Shown here piece after piece: positions 1 through 9,093 of a stretch of DNA of 64,000 nt (positions are counted from its first letter, which is position 1; every line of letters begins with the position of its first letter). This DNA comes from Cereibacter sphaeroides (GTDB taxonomy: Bacteria > Pseudomonadota > Alphaproteobacteria > Rhodobacterales > Rhodobacteraceae), in the NCBI GenBank assembly GCA_003243455.1, contig QFQS01000003.1, positions 310,001 through 374,000 of the forward strand, written 5' to 3'. The notes beneath the pieces were generated by a model. The model made no database searches, had not been told where the DNA came from, and saw only the letters and a program-made list of their open reading frames with translations. The position numbers and the translations under genes are program-made.

Positions 1-153
1 GAGATTGGTGATACATTGACCTTTCCGCAAGGATCGCGCATTCGGGTCGTCCGCATCACGGGTCTTGGGCTGCGCCGTGGCCCTGCAACCGAGGCGCAAT
101 CGCTTTACATTGATCTTGTCGCGCCGTCGGGCGGACCTTCGCCGCTTGAATGA
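1..153 (+). CDS. S4-domain RNA-binding protein, C-terminal part (truncated by window edge)
   Basis: Frame 1 is open from the first base and ends in TGA at 151-153, giving 50 residues of a C-terminus. The segment starts EIGDTLTF and continues RIRVVRITGLGLRRGP, which resembles the end of Hsp15/HslR-type S4 RNA-binding proteins, where a VGDVLTF-like strand follows the S4 motif and a basic tail with ARG-type residues comes next. Such a gene often precedes fdxA in Rhodobacteraceae (family knowledge). The start lies outside the window, so the S4 core cannot be checked. The call rests on a short tail only. Confidence 0.6.
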   Translation, partial: EIGDTLTFPQGSRIRVVRITGLGLRRGPATEAQSLYIDLVAPSGGPSPLE

Positions 154-203
154 TCCGTCCGCCTGCACTAGCAAGGCGCGGTTGAGACGAAGAGGCCTGC
201 GCC

Positions 204-542
204 ATGACCTATGTGGTGACCGACAACTGTATCGCTTGCAAATACACTGACTGCGTAGAAGTCTGTCCGGTGGACTGCTTCTATGAAGGCGAGAACATGC
301 TGGTCATCCATCCGGACGAATGCATCGATTGCGGTGTTTGCGAACCGGAATGCCCCGCCGATGCGATCCGACCCGATACTGAGCCGAACCTGGAAACCTG
401 GGTGGAGTTCAATCGCAAATACGCCGAGGCCTGGCCGGTCATCGTGACTCGCAAAGACCCGTTGCCAGAGGCGGAAGAGCGCGACGGCGAGGCTGACAAG
501 CTGCAGAAATACTTCTCCGAGGCGGCGGGTCCGGGCGGCTGA
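204..542 (+). CDS. fdxA: Ferredoxin FdxA (7Fe, 3Fe-4S/4Fe-4S)
   Basis: A 112-residue protein of the usual FdxA length. It carries the two cluster motifs of seven-iron ferredoxins: Cys9, Cys17, Cys21 in the first half and Cys40-x2-Cys43-x2-Cys46-x3-Cys50-Pro in the second. In the family, Cys9/17/50 hold a 3Fe-4S and Cys21/40/43/46 a 4Fe-4S cluster; Cys12 and Cys25 are additional. It is a soluble cytoplasmic electron carrier; its redox partner cannot be read from the sequence. The C-terminus is acidic, ending in GPGG. It follows the S4-domain gene by 50 bp and may be cotranscribed with it. Confidence 0.96.
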   Translation: MTYVVTDNCIACKYTDCVEVCPVDCFYEGENMLVIHPDECIDCGVCEPECPADAIRPDTEPNLETWVEFNRKYAEAWPVIVTRKDPLPEAEERDGEADKLQKYFSEAAGPGG

Positions 543-647
543 GAACGCTATCGGCGATTCGTCACGCAAGTTCGGAAAGAAGCGAAAAAATCGCCTCTCC
601 GTGACGTTACGTGAATGATTGCTGGACTCCGATTGCCCTTGGCGCAG

Positions 648-676
648 TTGGAATCGGCGCTTTTTTGTGCTATATG
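648..676 (+). promoter_or_regulatory. Probable sigma-70 promoter of carD
   Basis: TTGGAA at 648-653 and TATATG at 671-676 are separated by exactly 17 bp, with a T6 run between them. This resembles a housekeeping promoter about 160 bp upstream of carD. A perfect 7-1-7 inverted repeat, TGTTTGT-T-ACAAACA (675-689), begins within the -10 element and spans the expected transcription start, where a repressor would act. Confidence 0.55.
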
Positions 677-832
677 TTTGTTACAAACAAGCACGGAAGC
701 CTGAAACTGGCCCCGGACCGGCTGTTCCGGGGGCGGGAATTCCAGCGATAAAACTTTTTCATCACCGAGGCACGCTGCCGCGGCTGGTGAATTGTCGTCG
801 GAAGAGGGTGTGCATCTGGGGAAGCGACCTTA

Positions 833-1342
833 ATGACCAAATCGAAGAAGCCGGAATTCCGTCCCAACGAGTTCGTGGTCTACCCGGCGCATGGCGTCGG
901 TCGGATCATCTCGATCGAAGAACAGCAAATTGCCGGCATCACGCTGGAGTTGTTCGTGATCTCGTTCGAAAAGGACAAAATGACACTGCGCGTTCCGACG
1001 CACAAAGCGACCGAGATCGGCATGCGCCAGCTGTCGTCGCCCGACGTGGTGACCAAGGCGCTGGACACGCTGAAGGGGAAAGCCAAGGTCAAGCGCGCGA
1101 TGTGGTCGCGCCGCGCTCAGGAGTATGAGCAAAAGATCAACTCGGGCGATCTTCTGTCTATCGCCGAAGTCGTGCGCGACCTGCACCGCACTGACGACCA
1201 GCGCGAACAGAGCTATTCCGAGCGTCAGCTTTACGAAGCGGCGCTGGAGCGTCTGACCCGCGAAGTCGCCGCAGTCAGCGGCGTGGACGAGGCCGGTGCT
1301 GCCAAGACCGTGGACGACGTTCTGGTTTCGCGCGCCGCCTGA
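833..1342 (+). CDS. carD: CarD family transcriptional regulator
   Basis: A 169-residue protein with an N-terminal CarD/TRCF RNA polymerase-interaction domain (about residues 10-65, PNEFVVYPAHGVGRI) and a helical basic C-terminal domain with WSRRAQEYEQKINSGD, the usual pattern of CarD. CarD binds the RNA polymerase beta subunit and stabilises open complexes at stable-RNA and housekeeping promoters; it acts on the nucleoid. It is monocistronic here, with its own promoter-like sequence at 648-676 and a strong terminator straight after the gene. ATG at 833 is chosen because the conserved domain begins a few residues later. Confidence 0.95.
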   Translation: MTKSKKPEFRPNEFVVYPAHGVGRIISIEEQQIAGITLELFVISFEKDKMTLRVPTHKATEIGMRQLSSPDVVTKALDTLKGKAKVKRAMWSRRAQEYEQKINSGDLLSIAEVVRDLHRTDDQREQSYSERQLYEAALERLTREVAAVSGVDEAGAAKTVDDVLVSRAA

Positions 1343-1362
1343 GCATAGTAGCTAGTCTTTAG

Positions 1363-1396
1363 AAACCGCGGTCTGCTGCCAGACCGCGGTTTTTTC
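1363..1396 (+). terminator. Rho-independent terminator after carD
   Basis: A perfect 12-bp stem, AAACCGCGGTCT (1363-1374) against AGACCGCGGTTT (1381-1392), with a 6-base loop and a T run reaching 1395. The A-rich left arm lets it also act on the minus strand. The cobS stop codon overlaps its end, so it may also end transcripts of the opposite strand. Confidence 0.9.
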
Positions 1397-2171
1397 ATGC
1401 CCGCGCCGCCAGAACCGTCAGGATGGCGGTCTCGCACAGTTGCTGCGTGGCGCCCAGCACATCGCCGGTCTGCCCGCCGATCCGCGCCCTTGCGATCAAT
1501 GCAACGCCAAGCGCTACCAGCGCTGCAATGATCGCAGCGCCAAGCGCCGCCGATCCCAGCAGCAGCGTTGATAGCGCCACGGCAACGATAACGCCGTTCC
1601 CGGCCACGATTCCCTCCGGTCGGCCCACGGTATGCGCCAGACCCGTGCCACGTGCATTGGGCAGGATAGCCATGATCACCGCCATGGGCGCGCGGCTGAG
1701 GCAGGCCGTGGCGATCAGCGCCGCCCAAGGGGTGCCCGACGCCATAAGCGTGGTCAAAGCCGACCAGCGCATCAGCACCGTCAGCAGCAGAGCCAGCACG
1801 CCATAACTGCCGATATGGCTGTCCTTCATGATGGCAAGGCGGCGCGACCTGTCCCAGCCGCCCCAGAATCCATCGGCTGTATCGGTAAGCCCGTCCTCAT
1901 GCAAAGCCCCGGTGACAATCGCCTGCGCCGCAAGCACAAGGGCCGCAGCGGCGCCCGGTGCCAGACCAAGGCCAAGGGAAACCGCCCCGGTCAGCGCCGC
2001 GATCGTGCCAACCACGGCGCCTGCAAGCGGCCATGCCCAGGCTGCCGACGCCCCCCGCTGCCGCGCGCGGCCTGCGTCGATCAGGATCGGTAGCCGCGTC
2101 AGCAGGCCCAGTGCCGCCAGAACGTCGAACCCTTGCGGCCACTCTGATCCGGGCGTGTCGTGACTGTTCAT
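1395..2171 (-). CDS. cobS: Adenosylcobinamide-GDP ribazoletransferase (cobalamin synthase)
   Basis: A 258-residue hydrophobic protein with several membrane segments and the CobS signature HEDGLTDTADGFWGG. CobS (CobV) joins alpha-ribazole or its phosphate to adenosylcobinamide-GDP in the inner membrane, the last step of cobalamin assembly. The upstream ATG at 2198 would add MSQHGRGIP, but ATG 2171 has an AAGGGG ribosome-binding site at suitable spacing and is preferred. It is divergent from cobT, whose product supplies alpha-ribazole phosphate, with only about 80 bp between the two starts. No cobalamin riboswitch fits in that gap. Confidence 0.95.
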   Translation of the reverse strand: MNSHDTPGSEWPQGFDVLAALGLLTRLPILIDAGRARQRGASAAWAWPLAGAVVGTIAALTGAVSLGLGLAPGAAAALVLAAQAIVTGALHEDGLTDTADGFWGGWDRSRRLAIMKDSHIGSYGVLALLLTVLMRWSALTTLMASGTPWAALIATACLSRAPMAVIMAILPNARGTGLAHTVGRPEGIVAGNGVIVAVALSTLLLGSAALGAAIIAALVALGVALIARARIGGQTGDVLGATQQLCETAILTVLAARA

Positions 2172-2252
2172 CGGGATGCCCCTTCCATGCTGGCTCATGC
2201 CGCCGACAATCGGTAACGAGGGGCGCGACCATCTTCAACGAGGTAAGCCCCT

Positions 2253-3263
2253 ATGTCTGCGCCTTTCGCCACGCTCGCCCAATTCCGCGACCTGCTTCGT
2301 TCCCTACCGCAGCCGGATGTATCGGCAATTTCTGCGGCACGGTCACGCGATACGATGCTCACCAAGCCTCCAGGCGCGCTCGGGCGGCTGGAGGAGGTCG
2401 CGATCTGGATGGCGGGCTGGCAGGGCCGCGCGCGACCCGCAGTCGAAAACCCGTTGGTACTCGTCTTTGCGGGAAACCATGGCGTCACGGCGCGCGGGGT
2501 ATCGGCTTTCCCAGCGGAAGTGACCGTGCAGATGGTTGCAAACTTTCGTTCGGGTGGAGCGGCGATCAACCAGCTTGCCCGCACTTTCGGCGCGCGGATG
2601 GAGGTTCACGCGCTGGAGCTTGATCGCCCGACGGCGGACTTCACCGCTGGCCCGGCAATGAGCGAAGGCGAGGTCGTCGCGGCACTGGTGGCCGGATGGA
2701 ACGCGGTCGATCCTGGTGCGGATCTGCTGGTGACCGGAGAAATGGGGATCGGCAATACCACCTCCGCCGCAGCCCTTGCCTGCGCGATGTTCGGCGGCGC
2801 GGCACAGGAATGGACAGGTCGTGGAACCGGCGTGACGGATGAAGGACTTGCGCTGAAAACCCGCGTTGTTGCAGAAGGCGTCGCCCTACATGGAGCGATG
2901 ACACCGCTCGAGGCGCTGCGCTGCCTTGGCGGGCGCGAACTGGCCGCAATGACCGGCGCGATTGCCCGGGCAAGGGTCGAGCGTATCCCCGTGATCCTGG
3001 ACGGTTTCATCTGCACCGCTGCCGCGGCTGTGCTGGAGCGTGAGGAGACGGGCGCATTGGATCACACGCTGGCCGGTCATGCTAGTGCCGAGGGCGCGCA
3101 CCGGCGGCTGCTGGGGCTGCTGGACAAGGCGCCACTTCTGGATCTGGGTCTGCGGCTGGGCGAGGGGTCTGGCGCGGCGGTCGCCATCGGCATCGTCAAG
3201 GCGGCTGTCGCCTGCCACTCGGGCATGGCAACCTTTGGCGAGGCCGGAGTTTCCGAGGGCTGA
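2253..3263 (+). CDS. cobT: Nicotinate-nucleotide--dimethylbenzimidazole phosphoribosyltransferase
   Basis: A 336-residue protein, the normal length for CobT (CobU in the Pseudomonas scheme). It shows the phosphate-binding [15 protein letters not shown] segment, the early PPGALGRLE motif and a late HRSAEGAH-like segment ([13 protein letters not shown]). It makes alpha-ribazole-5'-phosphate from dimethylbenzimidazole and nicotinate mononucleotide, the lower ligand of cobalamin. It is divergent from cobS. Its stop abuts the stop of the convergent antiporter gene. Confidence 0.96.
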   Translation: MSAPFATLAQFRDLLRSLPQPDVSAISAARSRDTMLTKPPGALGRLEEVAIWMAGWQGRARPAVENPLVLVFAGNHGVTARGVSAFPAEVTVQMVANFRSGGAAINQLARTFGARMEVHALELDRPTADFTAGPAMSEGEVVAALVAGWNAVDPGADLLVTGEMGIGNTTSAAALACAMFGGAAQEWTGRGTGVTDEGLALKTRVVAEGVALHGAMTPLEALRCLGGRELAAMTGAIARARVERIPVILDGFICTAAAAVLEREETGALDHTLAGHASAEGAHRRLLGLLDKAPLLDLGLRLGEGSGAAVAIGIVKAAVACHSGMATFGEAGVSEG

Positions 3264-5117
3264 CTACTCGGCGGCTTTCGCCTCGGCCTCGTCCAGATCG
3301 GTGATCAGGGCCGTCTCGAAGTCACGCTCAAGCTGCTTTGAACGCTCTACATAAGCCGCATTCAGATGCACTGGCTGGCCCGGCACCCAAAGCTCGGCCA
3401 ACTCGCGCATGGCGTGCCGATCCACCCGCCAATAGGTTTGCGCCATGCGCGAGGCTTCGTATTCGCTGAAGCCCACGTTTTCCAGAACATAACGGCCCGC
3501 GCGAACCGAACTGTCGAACAACTCGCGCACGATGTCGTTCGCCCCGGCCTGATACAATTCATACACATGCACCCTGTCGCGAGCGCGGGCGACGATGTGG
3601 ATGTCCGGCCGCGCCGCGCGGGCAAGCTGCACGATCCTGGTCGCCGCCTCACGCGTGTCGACCGCGACGACCAGCACCTGCGCCTTGGCAAGCCCTGCCG
3701 CCTCCAGCAGCTCCAGCCGTGTCGGGTCGCCGAAGAATCCCTTCACGCCAAAGCGACGCATGGTTTCCAGCGTCGTCATGTCGGCATCGAGCACTACAGT
3801 TTCTACCCCACTTGTCCTGACCAGTCGGTTGACCACCTGACCGAACCGGCCGATCCCCGCAATGATGACCCGGCCGGTCTGGTCGATGTCGTCGGGCTGC
3901 TGCGCTTTGGGCTTTTCCACCAGACGCAGCGCCAGTCGGTCCTCGGCAAGGAAAAGCGCAGGCGTCAGCAGCATGGACAGACCGATGACCAGAAGCGCCA
4001 TCTGGGCCAGTTCCGGGGTCAGCAATCCTTGCGTAAGGGCAACGCCCGCCAACAGGAAGGCGAACTCACCGCCCTGCGCCAGGCTGCAGCCGAACAGCAG
4101 GCGATCCGAACCCCGCAGACCGAACAGATGCCCCAGACCCATCAGGATGCCGACTTTCAGTGTCAGTATGGCAAGCGTTAGGCCAATGATGGTGAACGGC
4201 TGTGCGGCCAGAACGGCAAAGTCGATCCTCGCGCCGACAGTCATGAAGAACAGGCCCATCAGCAGGCCCTTCATCGGCGCAATGTCGGCCTCAAGCTGGT
4301 GCCGGAATTCCGAGTTGGCCAGAACAACACCGGCAAGGAATGTGCCAAGCGCAGGTGAAAGCCCGACCATGGACATCAGCACGGCGATGCCGACAACCAT
4401 CAGAAGCGAGGTGAAGGTCGACATCTCTGGCATATGCGCCGCGTGAACAAAGCGGAACACCGGCCGCGACAGGTAGTGGCCGCCAAAGACGATCCCGCCC
4501 ACGACTGCCAAGATCAGCAGCGCACCTGCCCAGCCAGGCAAGGACTGGACCAGACTGGGATCTGTCTCGAGACCTTCTATCGCCTCGACCGGCGCGCTTG
4601 GCATCATGCCTGCCAGGATCGGCATCAGCGCCAGAATTGGCACCACCGAGATGTCCTGTGTCAGAAGGACCGCAAAGATCGACCGCCCGCCCCGACTGCG
4701 GATGAGGTTCTTTTCCTCCAGCGTCTGCAGCACGATCGCTGTAGAGGATAGCGACAGCATCATTCCCAGTGTCAGCGCCACCGGCCAGTCGAGACCAAGC
4801 ACCAGGAGTCCCGCCATGATGGCAAGGCTGGTCAACACGACCTGCAATCCACCCAGCCCGACCAGCCGCTGGCGCATGTCCCAAAGTGCGCGCGGCTCCA
4901 GTTCCAGGCCCACTAGGAACAGCATCATGACGACGCCGAATTCGGCGAAATGTTGCACGTCCTGGGTTTCGGCCCCCGCAAGGCCAAGCACCGGACCGAT
5001 GACAATGCCTGCGCACAGGTATCCCAGAACCGACCCAAGCCCCAGTCGCACGACAATGGGAACCAGCAGCACGGCGGCGCCAAGATAGATGATGGCCTGG
5101 GACAGAAGACTTTCCAC
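3264..5117 (-). CDS. KefB/YbaL-type monovalent cation:proton antiporter with RCK domain
   Basis: About 617 residues. The N-terminal two thirds is a CPA2 sodium/proton exchanger domain with many membrane segments (GYLCAGIVIGP, LGMMLSLSSTAIV, SPALGTFLAGVVLANSE). It is followed at about residue 400 by a Rossmann TrkA-N domain (VIIAGIGRFGQVV) and a polar tail. Members export potassium or sodium for protons, often gated by glutathione or nucleotides; the ion is not readable here. The open frame reaches 5195, but GTG at 5117 has AGGGA eight bases upstream and begins right at the first membrane helix. Convergent with cobT. Confidence 0.9.
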   Translation of the reverse strand: MESLLSQAIIYLGAAVLLVPIVVRLGLGSVLGYLCAGIVIGPVLGLAGAETQDVQHFAEFGVVMMLFLVGLELEPRALWDMRQRLVGLGGLQVVLTSLAIMAGLLVLGLDWPVALTLGMMLSLSSTAIVLQTLEEKNLIRSRGGRSIFAVLLTQDISVVPILALMPILAGMMPSAPVEAIEGLETDPSLVQSLPGWAGALLILAVVGGIVFGGHYLSRPVFRFVHAAHMPEMSTFTSLLMVVGIAVLMSMVGLSPALGTFLAGVVLANSEFRHQLEADIAPMKGLLMGLFFMTVGARIDFAVLAAQPFTIIGLTLAILTLKVGILMGLGHLFGLRGSDRLLFGCSLAQGGEFAFLLAGVALTQGLLTPELAQMALLVIGLSMLLTPALFLAEDRLALRLVEKPKAQQPDDIDQTGRVIIAGIGRFGQVVNRLVRTSGVETVVLDADMTTLETMRRFGVKGFFGDPTRLELLEAAGLAKAQVLVVAVDTREAATRIVQLARAARPDIHIVARARDRVHVYELYQAGANDIVRELFDSSVRAGRYVLENVGFSEYEASRMAQTYWRVDRHAMRELAELWVPGQPVHLNAAYVERSKQLERDFETALITDLDEAEAKAAE

Positions 5118-5226
5118 AAGCAGTTTCCCTGGGACAGAACATGCCACTACGGCATATCGCGCCGTCAAGCTGCGCCCTGTCGCAAGCAATCGCAAGGCCC
5201 GCAGTTACGGGTCTCGTCTGAACGGA

Positions 5227-8193
5227 TCAGCCCTTGGGCAGCTTCAGCGTAACCGTCTGGCCATTCTTGATGTAGCTGAGCTCGCGGTCCGAAATTGCGG
5301 CAACGCGACCGCCGTCGATGCGGTCGCCGACCTCGACCTTCACAAAGCGTCCGTTGTCGTTCCGGACCATGGCATAACGGTTTGCCGAGGTGCCGTAGAC
5401 CCCGATAAGGTTGGTCTTGCCAAGGTTTATGGCATTCTTGAACGTCGCCTGTTTTGCCACCGAAGCCTTGGTGGGGATCGACGGCGCCGATTTAGTCACT
5501 TCCGGCTCATCAACCTCGGCGTTTCTCGCATCCTCGCTAGGCGAAAGGCTTGCTAGCTTGATTTCGGGTTCCGCTGCCGCTGGCTGAGCGGCAGGCGGTG
5601 AGGCGATGCTCAGTGTCGCATCCGCTGCGGCGGCGGAAACAGCAGCCTCGATTGCCGGGCTGAAGTCCTTGGGACGTGGCGCCGGCTTGCGCGATACGGC
5701 GATGGCAAGCTGGCTGTTCGAAGGATCGGCACTGACGACCAGCGAGGCCGAAGCGGCCTGCACTGCGGCCGAGGTTGCAGCAGTCATCGCGGCATCTGCC
5801 GCAGCAAGCTGCGCTTCGCCATTGGCAATGATTTCGGCCGGGCGGGCACGCGGTTTCAGGCTGCTTACCCGAACGGCCGGTTCGCCCCCCCCCAACGAGG
5901 CATCGTCGTCGCTTTCAGCAGTTGCCGGCGGCATCAGTTCGGCAGGGCGCAACCGCGGGCGCGCGTTGGCGAGCGCGGGGTCGGAGGGCAAGGGTGCTGG
6001 CTCAGCCACGGTCGCCGCCCCAGCCGTTGCCACAGGATCGGCGGCTGCGGCAGTGCTTGCCTCTGCGGGTTCGGCCAGTGCGGCAGGCCGCTCTGGCGGA
6101 ATGCGGGGTGGCGGTCCGGCGACAAGCCGCACGCCATCCGGCGTGATCACGCCTTCGGGCGTGGGAATAATCAGCCCGCTGGCGTCGAATTGGTACAACG
6201 TGCCAAAGGGCGGCGGTGCGCCCTGGGACAGCGGAGCGGAATCGGTGTTTGCGATTGGTGGTGTCAAGGCAACTGCGTCCGAGGTCGCCACTGCAGGGTC
6301 GACCATCGCAAGGAATATCTCATCCTGCGGTTCGTCGGACGGGTTCGGGCTTGGTGTGTCGCTGGTATCGGGCTGGGCAAAAATTGCAGATTCGACGGCA
6401 GCCTCGGGTTCTGCCGCCACCTCAATCGGTGCCGCCTCGACGACCGCTCCTTCAGCCACAATGGGCTCGACATCGAGGGCCAGATCCGGGCTGTCAAAGG
6501 CCTCGGAGCCCAGCAATTCCGGGTCTTGTCCATCCGCCAGCATCTCGTCATCGGCACTGGTCTCGATCTGATCCGTAGGCCCAAGCGCAACCTCCTGCGC
6601 CGAGGCATCGGGCAGAGCCGCCTCAGGCTCCTCCATCGACGCAACCGTTTCCGCCTGCTCCGAACTCGTGGCGGCGACTGCTGGTGCTTCGCCATCGCCG
6701 GATGAGGCGAGGAAGATCGAGGACCAGACGAAAACCGCCGCAAGGATGCCAAGCAGGATCAGCGTCAGGATCAATCCAAGGAAGCGCGGCTTGCCACGTT
6801 GGCGCACCGGCGGCGTTCCAAAGACGGTGGACGGCTGTTGTGCCGCGCGGCTGGCTGCTGCGGTGCCCTCGCTGCGATCCTCGGCGGCGGGCGGCACGAC
6901 GGACAGGCGGCGCTCGCGCTGGATAGGAATGCTGGGCGCGGTGACGACAGAGGCGCGGGCGGCTTCGCCCTTGCCCTGCGCCATTCTTGCGGCGTTGGTA
7001 ACGCGCTCGAGAGGCCATTCGGCCTCGGGCACCGGCACAGCTAGCTTGGCACCCCGGTCGCCACCCCCACCCGGGACGGGCGAGAGACGACTTGGCGCCG
7101 GAGGTAGGTTGCGCTTTGGTGCCTGTGGTGGCTGGACTATTGCTTTTGCGGCGGGATGTGGCGCTGTGGCGACGGGCTTGCGCGGAAGCGCATTTGTCGG
7201 AGTTGCTCGCAGCGGAGGCGGCGGCAAAACTGATGGGCGAGGCGGTGGAATGTCGTCAAGCGGGTCCTCGACCAGCAGGTTTGCAGTTTTCTCTGAAGCG
7301 GGCTGTGTCGCAGCCGGGGCTTCGACAACGACTTCCGGCGTCGGCAATTCCGGCGCCTGTTGTGGCCGGCTTTCTGGCAGGCTGTCAGGCGGCGGAGCAA
7401 CGGCCAGAGTCTCTTTGACCTCGTCGTGCTGGGCAGGTTTTTCGGACAGCGGCGGTTTTGCCGGCGCAGCGACCCTTGGCTCGGCGATCGCTTTGGGTTC
7501 CGGGGCCAAGGCTGGCTCCAGTACCGAGATGACCGGCTCCAGCACCGCTTCGACGGGTAATCCGATGCCTGCTTCTGGCTCTGGCGCGGCCTTATCTGCG
7601 TCCTGCTCTGCGATCGGTGTCGGTTCGGTGAAATCTGCTTTTGGCGCGCGCCCGACGACCTGGACAGGATCCTGATCTCGGTCGACCTTTTCGCCCGGCT
7701 GCAAAAGCGTCGCCGCAAGCGCCGTTGGGCCGAACCACGGCTCGGCGCCAAACTCTCCCGGTTCGGGGATCGCAACGAAGGAGACCGGATTCAATCTGTT
7801 TTCAGTGGCAAACGCCTCGGCTTCCTCCAGCGTCTCGCGCGCTACTACGGCCACCTGGACGGCCGAACCCTTGCCCCACCAGTCGAAAACCAGATCCTCG
7901 ACCGCATAGGGTGTCCGACCCTCAAGCTCTGCCTTGATCTGCGCACGGCGGCTCGTGGCATCCGGACCGGGCGCTTTCAGCGTCAGATAGCGCACCTGCG
8001 AATTCGGGATGACCAGCTTGGTCGTGACACCCCGCGGTTCCAGCCCCAGCGCAGAGCCACGCAGATAGGCCACGGCGCGGCCAAGATCGGGTTCGTCAAG
8101 CGGAACCGCGCCCACCTCGAGCCAACCGCGCGAGGTGCGATGCAGAAGTCCGATCGAGTCATCGGTAAAATTCAGAGCGAAACTGGGCTTCAT
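5227..8193 (-). CDS. 988-residue membrane protein with PilM/GspL-like N-terminus and PilP-like C-terminus
   Basis: The N-terminal 160 residues look like the actin-like fold of PilM/GspL (LNFTDDSIGLL, LVIPNSQVRYL, RTPYAVEDLVFDWW). Residues 160-460 are a Pro/Ala/Glu-rich linker, about 469-496 form one membrane helix (FLGLILTLILLGILAAVFVW), then a second long low-complexity acidic stretch follows. The last 70 residues (INLGKTNLIGVYG, VKVEVGDRIDGGRVAAI) resemble the small beta domain of PilP/GspC. In type IV pilus and type II secretion machines these parts are separate proteins. No pilus or secretion genes lie nearby. Homologues in this family are often mislabelled translation initiation factor 2 because of the linker. 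Function unknown; an inner-membrane bridge is inferred. Confidence 0.75.
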   Translation of the reverse strand: MKPSFALNFTDDSIGLLHRTSRGWLEVGAVPLDEPDLGRAVAYLRGSALGLEPRGVTTKLVIPNSQVRYLTLKAPGPDATSRRAQIKAELEGRTPYAVEDLVFDWWGKGSAVQVAVVARETLEEAEAFATENRLNPVSFVAIPEPGEFGAEPWFGPTALAATLLQPGEKVDRDQDPVQVVGRAPKADFTEPTPIAEQDADKAAPEPEAGIGLPVEAVLEPVISVLEPALAPEPKAIAEPRVAAPAKPPLSEKPAQHDEVKETLAVAPPPDSLPESRPQQAPELPTPEVVVEAPAATQPASEKTANLLVEDPLDDIPPPRPSVLPPPPLRATPTNALPRKPVATAPHPAAKAIVQPPQAPKRNLPPAPSRLSPVPGGGGDRGAKLAVPVPEAEWPLERVTNAARMAQGKGEAARASVVTAPSIPIQRERRLSVVPPAAEDRSEGTAAASRAAQQPSTVFGTPPVRQRGKPRFLGLILTLILLGILAAVFVWSSIFLASSGDGEAPAVAATSSEQAETVASMEEPEAALPDASAQEVALGPTDQIETSADDEMLADGQDPELLGSEAFDSPDLALDVEPIVAEGAVVEAAPIEVAAEPEAAVESAIFAQPDTSDTPSPNPSDEPQDEIFLAMVDPAVATSDAVALTPPIANTDSAPLSQGAPPPFGTLYQFDASGLIIPTPEGVITPDGVRLVAGPPPRIPPERPAALAEPAEASTAAAADPVATAGAATVAEPAPLPSDPALANARPRLRPAELMPPATAESDDDASLGGGEPAVRVSSLKPRARPAEIIANGEAQLAAADAAMTAATSAAVQAASASLVVSADPSNSQLAIAVSRKPAPRPKDFSPAIEAAVSAAAADATLSIASPPAAQPAAAEPEIKLASLSPSEDARNAEVDEPEVTKSAPSIPTKASVAKQATFKNAINLGKTNLIGVYGTSANRYAMVRNDNGRFVKVEVGDRIDGGRVAAISDRELSYIKNGQTVTLKLPKG

Positions 8194-8354
8194 ACGGCCG
8201 GTCTAACACAGATCGTCGGCCAGCGGGGAGTCCGTGGCACGCCATGCGACACCGTTACAGCAGCTTTTTGCCAAATGGAAGAAAAACACCCAAGGATGGC
8301 CTTGCGGGACGCGTCAAAGCCAAGAAATGTCGCGCAAGTGCTAAGGAGATATTC

Positions 8355-9047
8355 ATGCGCAAGCTTACTACCGGCATCTCGGTGCTGATTTTGACCGCAC
8401 TTCTGACCGTGCCCGCCATGGCCGACAACGGCCGCATTACCGTGACCGGCGAGGGCCGAGTCGATGGCGCGCCCGACCTCGCCACAGTCATGCTGGGCGT
8501 CACGACCGAAGGCGCGACGGCGGCCGAAGCTATGGCCGCGAATTCGATCAAGCTCGGCATGATGCTGGAGCAGCTTCGCACGGGTGGGATCGAGGATCGT
8601 GATATCCAGACTTCGGGCCTGTCGCTGAACCCGACATGGTCGCAGCCGCAGGATGGCACCGCGCCAAAGATCGCGGGCTATCAGGCGTCGAATCAGCTGA
8701 CGGTTCGGGTGCGCGCGCTGGACAAGCTGGGTGGGGTTCTGGATCGCGCCGTGTCCGACGGTGCGAACACGTTCAACGGCCTGACCTTCGGTTTGTCCGA
8801 TCCGGCGCCCGCGCTGAACGAGGCGCGCAAGCGCGCCGTGGCCGATGCGATGTCGCGGGCCAGGGTGCTGGTGGGCGCGGCCGGTCTGACGCTTGGTCCG
8901 GTGGTGTCGATTGCCGAGGGTGGTGATATGGGAATGCCGCAGCCTATGTACCGGATGGATGCCGCTGCGGCCTCGACCGTGCCAGTCGCGGCGGGCGAGG
9001 TGTCGACCTCTGCCAGCGTCACGATGGTCTTCGAACTCAAGGACTGA
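8355..9047 (+). CDS. SIMPL (DUF541) domain periplasmic protein
   Basis: A 230-residue protein with a clear signal peptide (about residues 1-21, ending PAMA) and a SIMPL domain filling the rest (ITVTGEGRVDGAPDLATV at its start, alternating strands afterwards). Family members are exported proteins of poorly defined role, some linked to stress or outer-membrane integrity. ATG 8355 is chosen because AAGGAG lies seven bases upstream and the signal peptide starts there; the open frame begins earlier at 8244. Divergent from the 988-residue gene. Followed by a strong terminator. Confidence 0.9.
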   Translation: MRKLTTGISVLILTALLTVPAMADNGRITVTGEGRVDGAPDLATVMLGVTTEGATAAEAMAANSIKLGMMLEQLRTGGIEDRDIQTSGLSLNPTWSQPQDGTAPKIAGYQASNQLTVRVRALDKLGGVLDRAVSDGANTFNGLTFGLSDPAPALNEARKRAVADAMSRARVLVGAAGLTLGPVVSIAEGGDMGMPQPMYRMDAAAASTVPVAAGEVSTSASVTMVFELKD

Positions 9048-9054
9048 GAACAGG

Positions 9055-9090
9055 TCTCCGCGCGCCGAACCCTCGGCGCGCGGAGATTTT
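9055..9090 (+). terminator. Rho-independent terminator between SIMPL gene and metY
   Basis: A perfect 14-bp stem: 9055-9068 pairs with 9073-9086 around an ACCC loop, followed by TTTT at 9087-9090. It lies in the 46-bp gap between two convergent genes and may serve both strands. Confidence 0.85.
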
Positions 9091-9093
9091 CAT

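Noticed and set aside
614..703. Short frame MIAGLRLPLAQL upstream of carD
   Set aside because: It lies over the carD promoter, has no ribosome-binding site and no resemblance to a known leader peptide.
2199..2252. Cobalamin riboswitch between cobS and cobT
   Set aside because: The gap between the two starts is too short for a cobalamin aptamer of about 200 nt and shows no B12-box.
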